DNA of 50,528 bases from Halanaerobiaceae bacterium (GTDB lineage: Bacteria > Bacillota > Halanaerobiia > Halanaerobiales > Halarsenatibacteraceae), in the NCBI GenBank assembly GCA_007134885.1, contig SLJX01000124.1:1-50528 (forward strand), given 5' to 3'. Positions 8,550 through 17,886 of this stretch are shown piece after piece. Positions within the stretch are counted from its first letter, which is position 1. Each line of letters opens with the position of its first letter. The notes below the pieces were generated by a model, which searched no databases, was not told the DNA's origin, and saw nothing but the letters and a program-made list of their open reading frames with translations. Both the position numbers and the translations under genes were made by a program.

Positions 8550-9917
8550 ATGTTATTAGATAACACACGGCTACAAGGAGACATTGCTAAATTGAAAGAA
8601 AATCTGGAGAAAGGCCAGATAGATAAAGCTGTTAAACTGGCAGAAAGGCTTTCCAACCGCCGGCTGGTTGATATAATTGTGTCCGCACCGGAAGAGGCTG
8701 TAATCCCCTTTCTCAAGGGGCTGAGTTGGCAGCGAGCAGCTCGAGTAGCGGCCTGGCTCCCGGAAGAGCTGACCCTGGATTTGATGGAAAATCTTATACC
8801 GGCCGAACAGCAGGAATTTATCAGCAGGCTTGACAGTGATGAACTTACTGACCTGCTGGATCATCTTCCAGAAGAAGAGCGACAGAAATACATTAGCCTT
8901 TTTCTGCCCGACCAACAGGAGGAGGTAGAGCAGCTCGCTGAATATGCCCGGGATTCTGTGGGTGGACACATGGAAAAAGAGTATCTCACCATTCACCAGG
9001 AGCAAACAGCCCGGGATGCTCTGGAAAAAATGCGTCAGGCTCGGCAGCAGCAAATTGACAACATCGGCTACATCTATGTTATTGATGAATCAGGCGGGCT
9101 TAAGGGAGTTGCCTCCAGCCAGATGCTTGCTTTTGCCGACAGAAATTCAGCCATGAAGGACTTCATGATAACCCGCTTACAGGTAGCCCGGGTGGATGAA
9201 GAAGCTGTGGAAGCCGCCCGGGTACTGCGCTACCGCCGTTATAAAATGCTGCCGGTACTGGATAAAGAGGACAGACTGGTGGGAGTTTTAACCCTGGACA
9301 CCGCCATCGATCTCCTGGCCGAAGAAATGACCGGCGATTTCGTTTCCTTTGCTGGAACCTCGGAGGAAGAAAGTTTCTTCACCAATCCCCGGAAGGCCAT
9401 TAAAATGCGTCTGCCCTGGATGGTCGCCAATGTTTTTCTCAATCTGGGAGCAGTGGCAGTCATCAGCAGCTTTGAAGCTACCATTGCTCAGATCGCTATT
9501 CTGGCAGCCTTTCTGCCCATGATCACCGACATGGGTGGCAATGTCGGCATTCAGGCGCTCTCGGTTTCCATCCGCAGCATGGCTTTGGGAGAAGTCCAGC
9601 CCGGCGAGGTTGCCAGAGAGCTGAAAAAGGAAGCCCTGATCGGCCTCTTCAATGGCGCGGTGCTGGGAGGCCTTTTTGCCCTGCTGGCTTTTCTGTTGGA
9701 AAGAAATCCCCTGATCGGGCTGGTAGCCGGGATGGCCCTGGGCATCAACGTCCTGGTTGCCGGCATTGTCGGTGGTACCCTGCCCTTTATCATTAAAAAA
9801 TTAGGCCGGGATCCGGCTATGATGACCGGACCCTTTTTAACCACCATCACCGATATAACCGGGGTCTCAATCTATCTTGGCCTCAGCACCCTGCTGCTGC
9901 TGCAAATTCTGGGTTAA
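8550..9917 (+). CDS. mgtE: MgtE-type magnesium channel/transporter
   Basis: This 455-residue protein has the full MgtE layout: an N-terminal helical domain (about residues 20-125), a CBS pair (about 135-255) that senses cytoplasmic Mg2+, and five membrane helices from about 285. The family motif MGGNVGIQALS and the late helix TTITDITGVS, with its pore aspartate, are present. The ribosome site GGGGGATTACC precedes the ATG. It is one of few plus-strand genes here and is transcribed alone, from a distant promoter. Confidence 0.96.
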   Translation: MLLDNTRLQGDIAKLKENLEKGQIDKAVKLAERLSNRRLVDIIVSAPEEAVIPFLKGLSWQRAARVAAWLPEELTLDLMENLIPAEQQEFISRLDSDELTDLLDHLPEEERQKYISLFLPDQQEEVEQLAEYARDSVGGHMEKEYLTIHQEQTARDALEKMRQARQQQIDNIGYIYVIDESGGLKGVASSQMLAFADRNSAMKDFMITRLQVARVDEEAVEAARVLRYRRYKMLPVLDKEDRLVGVLTLDTAIDLLAEEMTGDFVSFAGTSEEESFFTNPRKAIKMRLPWMVANVFLNLGAVAVISSFEATIAQIAILAAFLPMITDMGGNVGIQALSVSIRSMALGEVQPGEVARELKKEALIGLFNGAVLGGLFALLAFLLERNPLIGLVAGMALGINVLVAGIVGGTLPFIIKKLGRDPAMMTGPFLTTITDITGVSIYLGLSTLLLLQILG

Positions 9918-10151
9918 AACATTAATTTAAACTCTCTGTTTGCAGTATTATTAGCAGCCTATATTAAATTTCACTTGATAATATAAAGTTTTATTTTTAC
10001 GTCTTATTTGACTATTTATGGGCATGAATGGTTACCTGTTGTGTTAGGAAGGAGGCCTGAGGATTTAACATGAAAAATAGCAGGTAAATTTTTCATATCC
10101 TTTTGCGGCCCAGAGGGGCATGCGGGTTTATTAACTTAATTGAATTTATTC

Positions 10152-10173
10152 CAAATTTACATTTGTAAATTTG
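10152..10173. repeat. AT-rich palindrome downstream of proA
   Basis: Nine-base arms CAAATTTAC and GTAAATTTG flank a four-base loop, starting 23 bases after the proA stop. It may be a weak terminator or a protein site. The 9918-10195 spacer otherwise holds only an AAGGAGG followed, too far away, by a five-codon frame. Confidence 0.35.
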
Positions 10174-10195
10174 AAGTTAAAGTCCTTATCTAATT

Positions 10196-11449
10196 TTACT
10201 CTCTAATCTGTCCCTGACCCCTGATGATGTATTTTGTGGTGGTAAGCTCCTTTAAACCCATCGGCCCCCGGGCATGCAGTTTCTGGGTGCTGATGCCTGT
10301 TTCGGCTCCCAGACCAAACTGCCCTCCATCGGTAAAACGGGTGGAAGCATTTACATAAACCGCCGCTGCATCAACTTCATCCAAAAACTGATTGGCCCGG
10401 GCATAATCTCTGGTAACTATAGCTTCAGAATGCATGCTACCGTACTGAAAGATGTGGTTTATGGCTTCCTCCAGGGATTCAACGATTTTTACCGACATAA
10501 TATAATCCAGGTACTCTTTGCCCCAATCGGATTCCTGAGCTGGGTTTAATTCCGGGACAATTTTTCGGGATTTTTCACAGCCCCGCAGCTCAACCCTGTC
10601 AATAAACTTTTGAGATATCCGGGGGAGGAATTCCCCGGCTATGTCCTTATGAATCAGTAAACTTTCGGCAGCATTACATACTGCCGGACGGCTTGTTTTA
10701 GCATTATCAACTATTTTTAAGGCCATCTCCAGATCTGCTGAAGCATCAACAAAAACATGGCAGTTCCCCACCCCTGTTTGAATTGCTGGAACACTGGATT
10801 CTCTCACCACTTTATTGATTAAACCTTCTCCTCCACGAGGTATCAGAACATCCAGGTACTCATTTAAGCCAATGAGAATATCAACCGCCTCTCTCTCGGT
10901 GGTCTGAATAAGCTGAACTGAAGCTTCAGGCAGGCCAGCAGCTTTCAGGGCACGGGAAATAATCTCCGTTAATATCTGGTTAGAATTAAAAGCATTTGTG
11001 CCCCCTCGCAGAATAACTGCATTGCCGGCCTTCAGGCAAAGTCCGGCTACATCCACAGTCACATTTGGTCGGGCTTCATAGATAATACCAATAACACCCA
11101 GGGGAACCCTTGTTCTCCCCACTTTTAATCCATTAGGTCGTTTCCCCATTTCTAAAACCTCACCAATCGGGTCCTCCAGCTGAACAATTTCCCTCAGGCC
11201 TTCCGCCATGCTGGCTATTCTCTCTTCTGTAAGTTTTAAGCGATCCTGCAGAGCAGAAGAAAGCCCATTCTGCTTTCCCCTTTCCATATCCTCCTGATTA
11301 ATTTTCAAAATTTCTTCTGTAGAGTTTTCCAGTTGTCTGGCAATTATCAACAGGGCTTCATTCTTTTGCTGGCTTGAAATATTGGCCAGCTCCCGGGAGG
11401 CCAGTTTTGCCTTTTTGGCCGGCTGAACCACCATTTCTCTAACACTCAT
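10196..11449 (-). CDS. proA: gamma-glutamyl phosphate reductase
   Basis: This 417-residue enzyme reduces gamma-glutamyl phosphate to glutamate 5-semialdehyde with NADPH, the second step of proline synthesis. It has the aldehyde-dehydrogenase fold with the catalytic cysteine in RPAVCNAAES and the family blocks YEARPNVTVDVA and LIPRGGEGLI. Length is normal. The start overlaps the end of proB by 11 bases, so the two are co-translated. Proline is also a compatible solute, relevant in a salt-adapted cell. Confidence 0.97.
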   Translation of the reverse strand: MSVREMVVQPAKKAKLASRELANISSQQKNEALLIIARQLENSTEEILKINQEDMERGKQNGLSSALQDRLKLTEERIASMAEGLREIVQLEDPIGEVLEMGKRPNGLKVGRTRVPLGVIGIIYEARPNVTVDVAGLCLKAGNAVILRGGTNAFNSNQILTEIISRALKAAGLPEASVQLIQTTEREAVDILIGLNEYLDVLIPRGGEGLINKVVRESSVPAIQTGVGNCHVFVDASADLEMALKIVDNAKTSRPAVCNAAESLLIHKDIAGEFLPRISQKFIDRVELRGCEKSRKIVPELNPAQESDWGKEYLDYIMSVKIVESLEEAINHIFQYGSMHSEAIVTRDYARANQFLDEVDAAAVYVNASTRFTDGGQFGLGAETGISTQKLHARGPMGLKELTTTKYIIRGQGQIRE

Positions 11450-12611
11450 TCTTTGATCCCTCCGTTATTACAAGATTATCGCGCTGCAGAACTTCATGCT
11501 GATTAAAATATCCTAAAATATCCATTATTTCGCTGGTATGATGTCCCTTAATTTTCTTAACTGCCCTGGAAGAGTAACTTACCAGCCCCTTCCCGATTTC
11601 CTCACCGTTCGGATTAATAATGCTTACAAGGTCCCCCTTGTTAAAATTACCCTTTACTTCAGTAATTCCCCCGGGAAGCAGGCTTTTATGTCTTTCAACC
11701 AGCGCCCGCTCTGCACCTCTATCCACAATCAGTTCTCCCCGGGGAGTCAAATTAAAACAGAGCCACTGTTTCCTTTTAGAAAGGGTATCTTTCTCAGGCA
11801 AAAAGGTCGTTCCAATGTTATAATTATCTCCTTCTTCCAGCATCTCAATAATATCAAGTAAAATATTCTTCTCATAACCCGGGCCAATCACCATGGTAAT
11901 GCCTGATTCCACGGCAATTCGAGCCGCTTCAATTTTAGCCTTCATCCCTCCCACCCCAAATTTGCTGCCTTTAGTTTCCGCTATCCCGGCAAGTTCAGGA
12001 CCTAATTTCTCAACTTTAGAGATTAACTGTAAATCTTCCTCTGCCTCATCGGGATTTTTATTGTACAGTCCCTTAATGTCAGTTAAATTTATCAATAAAT
12101 CAGCTTCAACCAGGCCTGCTACCCGGGCAGAAAGATTGTCATTATCTCCAAATTCAATTTCTTCGGTCACTATAGTGTCATTTTCATTGATGATGGGGAT
12201 AACCCCGTAGTCAAGCAGGGTGGTCATTGTATTAAAAGCATTCAGGTAGCGGGTCCGATTCTCCAGGTCACTATCAGTCAAGAGAATCTGCGCTCCCCGC
12301 TCACCATATTCTCCTAAAAATTTATTATAAAGGCCAATTAAAAGACCCTGACCAATGGCAGCCAGGGCCTGCTGTTCTTTAACAATTTTGGGGCGCTCTG
12401 AAAAACCAATCTCTCCCATACCTGCTCCAATGGCTCCGGAAGAAACGAGCAATACCTCCCGTCCCTGATTTTTTATATCCACCAGCTGACGTGCCAGCTG
12501 GTCAATCCGGGTTAAATTAAGCTTACCATTGGCATGAGTCAAAATATTACTGCCAACTTTCACAACTATCCTGTTAAATCTTTTCTGCTGCTCGCTGCCA
12601 GTCTGTTTCAT
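11439..12611 (-). CDS. proB: glutamate 5-kinase with PUA domain
   Basis: The enzyme phosphorylates glutamate to open proline synthesis. The amino-acid kinase domain carries VVKVGSNILT and SSGAIGAGMGEIG, and a C-terminal PUA domain (about the last 100 residues) follows. I chose ATG 12611 because AGGGTGAT sits just before it. A GTG at 12620 in the same frame would add three residues. A TATAAT (minus strand, 12644-12649) lies about 33 bases upstream of the ATG, so the leader is very short, with no room for a riboswitch. proC is not nearby. Confidence 0.96.
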   Translation of the reverse strand: MKQTGSEQQKRFNRIVVKVGSNILTHANGKLNLTRIDQLARQLVDIKNQGREVLLVSSGAIGAGMGEIGFSERPKIVKEQQALAAIGQGLLIGLYNKFLGEYGERGAQILLTDSDLENRTRYLNAFNTMTTLLDYGVIPIINENDTIVTEEIEFGDNDNLSARVAGLVEADLLINLTDIKGLYNKNPDEAEEDLQLISKVEKLGPELAGIAETKGSKFGVGGMKAKIEAARIAVESGITMVIGPGYEKNILLDIIEMLEEGDNYNIGTTFLPEKDTLSKRKQWLCFNLTPRGELIVDRGAERALVERHKSLLPGGITEVKGNFNKGDLVSIINPNGEEIGKGLVSYSSRAVKKIKGHHTSEIMDILGYFNQHEVLQRDNLVITEGSKNEC

Positions 12612-12714
12612 CAGGATCACCCTATCAAATTTAGTATATTAGTATTATAATAGGATAAAATCCCGTTAATTACAAGGGGAATTTTATTTTATCACTGAAC
12701 AAGTTTCTTTTAAT

Positions 12715-13011
12715 CTATTCTTCTTCACCTCGAGGCATTGCTTCTACCTCTTCAGGATCAATGTCTTCAATAGCACCGTCTCCAACAAGCCAGCCACCTT
12801 TACATTCATGACATACAGGATTACCCTCAACTACATTCAGTCCACAGGGACATTGCCCATCAGGCATATTTATAAAACATTGGGTACAGGGATTTTCCAG
12901 ACAGCAGTTATAATCCCCTTCTTCAATTAGCTGATTCCGGGCCTCAAAAACTTCTTCCTGCAGACTCTGAATCTCCTAATTTTCTGCATTCTCCCCATGG
13001 TAATCAACCAT
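12715..13011 (-). pseudogene. Cys-rich small protein interrupted by an in-frame TAG
   Basis: From ATG 13011 the frame encodes 11 residues (MVDYHGENAEN), meets TAG at 12976-12978, and continues coherently for 86 more residues to TAG 12715. The second part contains a metal-site pattern: CCLENPCTQCF, then QCPCG, then PVCHECKGGW. It ends in an acidic tail. This resembles small zinc- or iron-binding proteins of anaerobes, but I cannot name the family. No good internal start with a ribosome site follows the TAG. It may be a recent pseudogene, a readthrough gene or a base error. It lies between proB and a flavoprotein on the same strand. Confidence 0.6.
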
Positions 13012-13079
13012 AGCATAACCATAATTCCTAATTTATTTCCGAAAAGCTTATACAGAACCCCGCTTTAATACTTAAATTT

Positions 13080-14426
13080 TTAGAGCATATAAGGTATATC
13101 CGAAGCTAGAGTTGGATAAGCATAAATCATCTGCTTAATTTCACTCACCACCATCTCCTTTTGGATGAACAGGGCAAAGAGATTGATAGTCTCCTCGGCG
13201 TTGGGCCCTATGATATGGGCGCCTAAAACCGTCTCGGTGTCTTCATCTATGATAATTTTAAAAGCATATTGGGGCACCTGCAGGCGCCGGGCATTGAACC
13301 ACTCCTCAGCTTCTCCGTAACTAACCCTGTAGTTGTGGCCCTCTGCTTCCGCAGCTGCTTCGGTTAAGCCCACTGCAGCCAGGGTGGGCAGAGTAAAGAC
13401 CACTGTGGGCATAGGGGGATACTTAATCTTCTTCTTTGGACCGTTTATGATGTTGTCAGCAGCGGTATAGCCTTCCAGAACGGCGACCGGGGACACCGGG
13501 AGGCCAGGAGAAGCAGCTGCATCTCCCGCAGCATAAATCCGGGGATTAGACGTGCTCTGAAGATATTCGTTAACCTCTATCCCCTGTTTGTTATATTTGA
13601 TGTTGGCTTTATCCAGATCCAGATCGAAAATCTTCGGCGGCCTTCCAGCTGAGTTAATAACCATTTCTGTCTTAAAAAAGGTAACTACCCCGTTAGAAAT
13701 TCCTTTTACCCGATAGCCATCGGCCACCTTTTCTATGCCGCAAACCTCAGTCTCGAGAACCAGCTTGATACCCAGGTCTTCACTCGCTTTAACCAGGTGG
13801 GTAACGATGTCCTGCTCAAATTTCTCAAGCGGCTGCTGGCTGAGGTTAACAATGGTTACTTCAGCTCCAGCTCTTGCCGCTAGCTGAGCAAACTCAAAGC
13901 CGATGTAACCTCCCCCTATAAAGAGCATGGAGTCCGGCATTTCGGGAAGGTTGAGAAAATAAGTGCTGGTTCGAGCATGCCTGGCTCCCGGGAAATCCAG
14001 TTCCCGGGGTTTAGCTCCAGTGGCAATAGCTATCCTGTCAGCTTTAATTTCTTCCTCTCCAACCTGGAGAATATCCTCGGAGAGGAAACAGGCTGCTTTG
14101 TGATACATGGCAATTCCTTTTTCTTCATAGCCAGTTTCGATCTTGGCCGGAATCTCATCTACAAATTTTTGTTTGAAGGCCATCACCTCGGGCCAGTTAA
14201 TCTCCGGGACTCGATCGATTCCGTAACCATTTAGATGTCTGGCATGATAACGGGCTTCAGCTGGTCCTAACAGTATCTTTTTTGGGTCACAGCCCCGCAG
14301 GGCACAGGTTCCTCCGTAAGGCCGCTCATCGGTGATCGCAACCTGGAGTCCGTTGTCTGCTGCTTTATGAGCAAGACTCTGCCCTGCCATTCCAGAACCT
14401 ATCACAAATAGGTCGTATTTTTTCAT
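13080..14426 (-). CDS. FAD-dependent pyridine nucleotide-disulfide oxidoreductase
   Basis: This 448-residue protein has the class I disulfide reductase layout. FAD binds at VIGSGMAGQSLA, and GGTCALRGCDPKK carries a redox pair at C41 and C46. NAD(P) binds at LFIGGGYIGFEFAQLAARAG. A second FAD motif IYAAGDAA and a dimerisation domain follow. The C-terminal catalytic His and Glu of glutathione reductase and lipoamide dehydrogenase (HPTxxE) are replaced by YAYPTLASD, so it is unlikely to be a standard enzyme of either kind. Soluble transhydrogenases also have tyrosine there but lack the cysteine pair. The substrate is unknown. Confidence 0.88.
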   Translation of the reverse strand: MKKYDLFVIGSGMAGQSLAHKAADNGLQVAITDERPYGGTCALRGCDPKKILLGPAEARYHARHLNGYGIDRVPEINWPEVMAFKQKFVDEIPAKIETGYEEKGIAMYHKAACFLSEDILQVGEEEIKADRIAIATGAKPRELDFPGARHARTSTYFLNLPEMPDSMLFIGGGYIGFEFAQLAARAGAEVTIVNLSQQPLEKFEQDIVTHLVKASEDLGIKLVLETEVCGIEKVADGYRVKGISNGVVTFFKTEMVINSAGRPPKIFDLDLDKANIKYNKQGIEVNEYLQSTSNPRIYAAGDAAASPGLPVSPVAVLEGYTAADNIINGPKKKIKYPPMPTVVFTLPTLAAVGLTEAAAEAEGHNYRVSYGEAEEWFNARRLQVPQYAFKIIIDEDTETVLGAHIIGPNAEETINLFALFIQKEMVVSEIKQMIYAYPTLASDIPYML

Positions 14427-14902
14427 AGTTAATCTCCTCCCTATAGTTCCCTTCCACTGAATCCGTATCCATTAAATCCCCACTCTGCTAGGGCAAAGAG
14501 GAATATTAATCAACTTATTATAAATTTACCACAGTTTTCTTAACTATTCAAAAAACAGCTGGCCAATAAGATGTCAGCTTAGATCTTGCTTATTTAATCC
14601 AGAAGCACCTCTTATTATGGTCAAATATTCAAATTATTTATACTTCTTCTCTTTAGCAAATAAAAGCAGGAGTTATGTATTATATGTTCAATTAGATATA
14701 ACAAAGGACATATAAATACAACCTTTATTGTACTTTAGTCCCTGCTCTAAGAACGCCTATATAATCCGGGGTGCGGCATTTCCCCAGACATGCCCCCTCA
14801 GATGTGCCTGGTAATTGACACTCTTGCCGTGCCCCGGGATTTCCCTAATTCTCTCCAGCTTCTCCATTTCTGATGTTTTTCTTCTGCAGAGAATCCTGGC
14901 AA
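14427..14902. other. 476-base spacer with a self-complementary GC-rich core
   Basis: The part from 14427 to 14755 is AT-rich with no convincing gene. The part from 14766 to 14870 is GC-rich, folds strongly (see next entry) and also contains a 36-codon minus-strand frame from ATG 14867 to TAG 14757. That frame ends in the protein-like stretch GHVWGNAAPRII, and beyond the TAG it continues AFLEQGLKYNKG. It has no ribosome site. It could be the remnant of a lost gene's C-terminus. Confidence 0.4.
14766..14837. repeat. imperfect palindrome, candidate structured RNA
   Basis: The arms CCGGGGTGCGGCA (14766-14778) and TGCCGTGCCCCGG (14825-14837) pair over 11 of 13 positions, with a symmetric two-base internal loop. 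Inside, CCAGACAT and ATGTGCCTGG form a second stem with a bulge. The block stands out from AT-rich surroundings. No T tract follows on either strand, so it does not look like a simple terminator. Confidence 0.45.
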
Positions 14903-15814
14903 TTATTTTTTCCGTCCATATTTTTCAATCAGACCCAGATCTTCCATGGTTTGTTTGAGATTTTGTAATTTTTCCTCGTCCAGTTCTTTTAAAGGCTTCC
15001 TGGGACTGCCTACAGAAAAACCGAGCAAGTTCAACCCAGCTTTTATAACCACGGGATTGGTTACCGAGTAGCACAGCTGCATCAGCTGAAAATATTTTTC
15101 AACCAATTTTCTGGACCGGACTGCATCGGAAAAATCCTCCCATTCCCGGGAAAGTTCAGCAAACTCTTCGGGAGCTAAATTACCTGTGATATTGGTTACA
15201 CCCTCTCCCCCAATTGCCAGGTTGGGAAGAATAATTGAATAAGCAGGGGAGTCACAGGTTAAAACATCCACTGAATCAGCCATTTCTTTTCTGACCTTAA
15301 TAAGCTGGGAAACATCTCCTACCGCTTCTTTAATTGCCACAACACCGGATATCCTGGAAATCTTAACCAGGGTATCTGCATTAATATTAACTCCCACCCT
15401 GGAAGGATTATTATACACTGCTATCGGAATATCAACAGCCCCCGCAACCTGCTGATAAAACTCAAGAATATCCCTCTGAGGAGGCTTGATGTAGGGAGGG
15501 AGCACCATAAGTGCGCCATCAGCATTGCACTCTCTGGCAAATTCAGTCATTTTAATTGTGGTGCTGGTATCAGGGCCTGTAGTTCCCACCAGCAGAGGAA
15601 TTTCATTTCTAGCATAATCAGTGGTAAATTCTATTACCTCCTGCTTTTCTCTGACTGTCAGCATGGAAGCTTCTCCTGCTGAGCCTAACACCAGCAGTCC
15701 GTCTGTTTTATGAGCAACATGAAAATCAATTATTTCTTCAAATACAGTATAATTGATAGAGTTATCATCATTAAAGGGAGTAGGAATTGCCACCCAGGAA
15801 CCTTTAATATCCAT
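14903..15814 (-). CDS. DapA-family lyase (4-hydroxy-tetrahydrodipicolinate synthase-like)
   Basis: This 303-residue TIM-barrel enzyme has the Schiff-base lysine K162 (AIKEAVGD), the catalytic tyrosine Y134 and R139 in YNNPSRVG, and Y108 (PPYIKP), as in dihydrodipicolinate synthases. The usual GTTGE loop is GSAGE (44-48), so the second threonine that contacts pyruvate is alanine. I chose ATG 15814 because AGGAGG lies seven bases upstream; the in-frame TTG at 15818-15820 is too close to it. It is on the same strand as a TRAP operon and a PPC protein and not beside lysine genes. It may therefore be a catabolic aldolase of the same superfamily rather than DapA. Confidence 0.88.
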   Translation of the reverse strand: MDIKGSWVAIPTPFNDDNSINYTVFEEIIDFHVAHKTDGLLVLGSAGEASMLTVREKQEVIEFTTDYARNEIPLLVGTTGPDTSTTIKMTEFARECNADGALMVLPPYIKPPQRDILEFYQQVAGAVDIPIAVYNNPSRVGVNINADTLVKISRISGVVAIKEAVGDVSQLIKVRKEMADSVDVLTCDSPAYSIILPNLAIGGEGVTNITGNLAPEEFAELSREWEDFSDAVRSRKLVEKYFQLMQLCYSVTNPVVIKAGLNLLGFSVGSPRKPLKELDEEKLQNLKQTMEDLGLIEKYGRKK

Positions 15815-16007
15815 TTTCAAACCTCCTAGTTAAAATTATCGATATATTTAACCATTGAAATTAAATATCAAGAAAATATATCTGTCACTTTTACATAAAA
15901 TCATAACGAGGTTAACAATTTCATAAACTGTTTTATATAAATTATCCGACCACAAAAGTTTGTTTCCCTTATCTCTTTTCTAGCTAAACCGGCTGCAGCT
16001 CAACCGG

Positions 16008-16376
16008 TCAGGATTCCACTGTATACATCAACTGCAAACCATGTCCGCCTCTAAACACCCTGCCTTTATATAAGCTACCTCCCTGAACTGCCCCATCATT
16101 TAATGCCCCCGATATATGAATATGAGTGTGGTATTCTCCGGCAGCAGTCATTTTAACATTTCCCGCAATTGACACTATTTCAAAGGGCCCTTCCAGTTCA
16201 AATTTTATTATCTCGGGATTTTCCGATAAACTGTCTGATACCTTCAGCCCAACTTCTTCAAGGGAACCAATAGCTGAAATCAGAATTATTTCCTGGTAAT
16301 TATTTTCTTTCATAAGCTGATTTAATCCTTCCAAAAAATTTTCTTTTTTAGCAAACAGATGTTTTCGTAGTTTCAT
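16008..16376 (-). CDS. PPC-domain protein (DUF296)
   Basis: This 122-residue protein carries the PPC fold signature, the histidine cluster GEYHTHIHISGALNDGAVQGGSL, which can bind a metal. Single-domain bacterial members are widespread and of unclear function; some are described as DNA-binding. ATG 16376 is chosen because GGGAGAG lies six bases upstream; a longer frame from 16415 has no ribosome site. It lies between the second TRAP permease and the DapA-like gene, all on the same strand, which suggests a role in that pathway. Confidence 0.85.
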   Translation of the reverse strand: MKLRKHLFAKKENFLEGLNQLMKENNYQEIILISAIGSLEEVGLKVSDSLSENPEIIKFELEGPFEIVSIAGNVKMTAAGEYHTHIHISGALNDGAVQGGSLYKGRVFRGGHGLQLMYTVES

Positions 16377-16608
16377 TGTAATCTCTCCCGGAAGTCTTTT
16401 AAATCTTTCAGTCAAATTCTTAATCCAATTATTATAAAAATAGACAGAGATTCAACCTTATCAAAATTATTTAATGATTAATAAAGATAAGAAATAAGGT
16501 AAGAAATCAAAAACACAATCAGATTTATGAGATCTAATTAATATCTGCCTTCAAACTTTTTCCCAGTACAAGAACCTATTGAAACATTACAAAGATCCCT
16601 GCATTGGT

Positions 16609-17886
16609 TTAATATACAAGCCCGGGGATAAATGTTGTCAGAGGTGGAAAAAGAATAAGCAGTACAATCACAAATATAAAGATAAATATTAATGGAATAA
16701 GCGCTTTTAATGTCCGAACTACAGATAGCTCCCCTATTTCACAGGCAATTAAAAAACACAAACCGTAGGGCGGTGTGATCAGGCCCAGTGAGAGACTGAC
16801 ACAAACAAGCACTCCCAATCTGACCGGGTCAAAGCCCATGGTGGTCTGGATTGTCTGAATAAAGGGAATAAAAACCAGAATTGCTGCTACCGGACTCATA
16901 AAGGTTCCTACCACAATTAAAATTATACTTAAAAAGAACAGGGTTCCGGTGGGCCCCAGTCCTAAAGCTTCTAAAGCGTTCATGAAATAGGTTCCGGCTC
17001 CTAAATAACTTATCAGCCAGCCAAAAAGCCCGGCGGAACCTATGGCAAACAGAGGCAGTGGGTAAAAAAGGGCTGTTTTCTTAAAAAGCTCAAAAAGCCC
17101 TTTTAATTTTACAGTTCTGAAGACAAATATCACCAAAAACAAACCATAAATTACTGCCACAGCTCCTGCTTCTGTAGCGGTAAATACACCACCGGTAATA
17201 CCAGCAACAATTAAAACCGGCATCAAAAGAGGTAAGATAGCTTTTTTGAAGCTCTCAAAAAAACTGCTTTCAGGGCCTGGTATATACCTGGCATAGTTAT
17301 GCTTTCTGGCCAGATAATAAGTATAAAACATCTGGGTAAGTCCAACCAGGACTCCGGGAATAATGCCGGCTAAAAATAGCGCCCCGATTGAAACTCCTGC
17401 TGCGGCCCCATAAACAACCATGTAGATGCTGGGAGGAATTATTGTGCCCATGGTGGAAGATGCAGCTGTAATAGCGACTGAAAAATCCAGATCATAACCA
17501 TCCTGTTTCATCGCTGGAATCATGATTCCACCAACTGCAGAGGTATCTGCTGCTGAAGAACCTGAAATACCTGCAAATAACATGCTGACCAGTATATTGA
17601 TATAGGCAAGGCCACCCCGAAAACGGCCTACAATATGCTGACTGAATTTTACCAGGTAAGGGGTGAGATTGCCCTCATTCATCATAAAACCTGCCATCAG
17701 GAAAAAGGGGATGGCCAGAAGAGGAAATAATCTAACTCCTTCATAAATTTGTGAAACAACTACCCTTAAAGATATTCCTTCTGATAAAAGAATTACTGCT
17801 GAGGAACCAGAAAGGGCAAAAGCTATGGGAACTTTTATCAGGCACAACAGCAAAAAAATCCCTATTAACAGCGCTAATTCATTCAT
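16609..17886 (-). CDS. dctM: TRAP transporter large membrane subunit (DctM family)
   Basis: This 425-residue polytopic protein has the DctM blocks MLFAGISGSSAADTSAVGG, MGTIIPPSIYMVVYG and FTATEAGAVAVIYG. It is a paralogue of the permease at 3753-5042. The start shares one base with the dctQ stop (TGATG), and a ribosome site GAGGTGCAGGG precedes it. It should form the importer with the proteins encoded at 17886-18374 and 18612-19613. The substrate is unknown; the neighbouring DapA-family lyase hints at a 2-keto or sugar acid. Confidence 0.95.
   Translation of the reverse strand: MNELALLIGIFLLLCLIKVPIAFALSGSSAVILLSEGISLRVVVSQIYEGVRLFPLLAIPFFLMAGFMMNEGNLTPYLVKFSQHIVGRFRGGLAYINILVSMLFAGISGSSAADTSAVGGIMIPAMKQDGYDLDFSVAITAASSTMGTIIPPSIYMVVYGAAAGVSIGALFLAGIIPGVLVGLTQMFYTYYLARKHNYARYIPGPESSFFESFKKAILPLLMPVLIVAGITGGVFTATEAGAVAVIYGLFLVIFVFRTVKLKGLFELFKKTALFYPLPLFAIGSAGLFGWLISYLGAGTYFMNALEALGLGPTGTLFFLSIILIVVGTFMSPVAAILVFIPFIQTIQTTMGFDPVRLGVLVCVSLSLGLITPPYGLCFLIACEIGELSVVRTLKALIPLIFIFIFVIVLLILFPPLTTFIPGLVY

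Noticed and set aside
10050-10084. AAGGAGG followed by a five-codon frame
   Set aside because: Ribosome site is about 14 bases from the ATG and the frame is too short to support.
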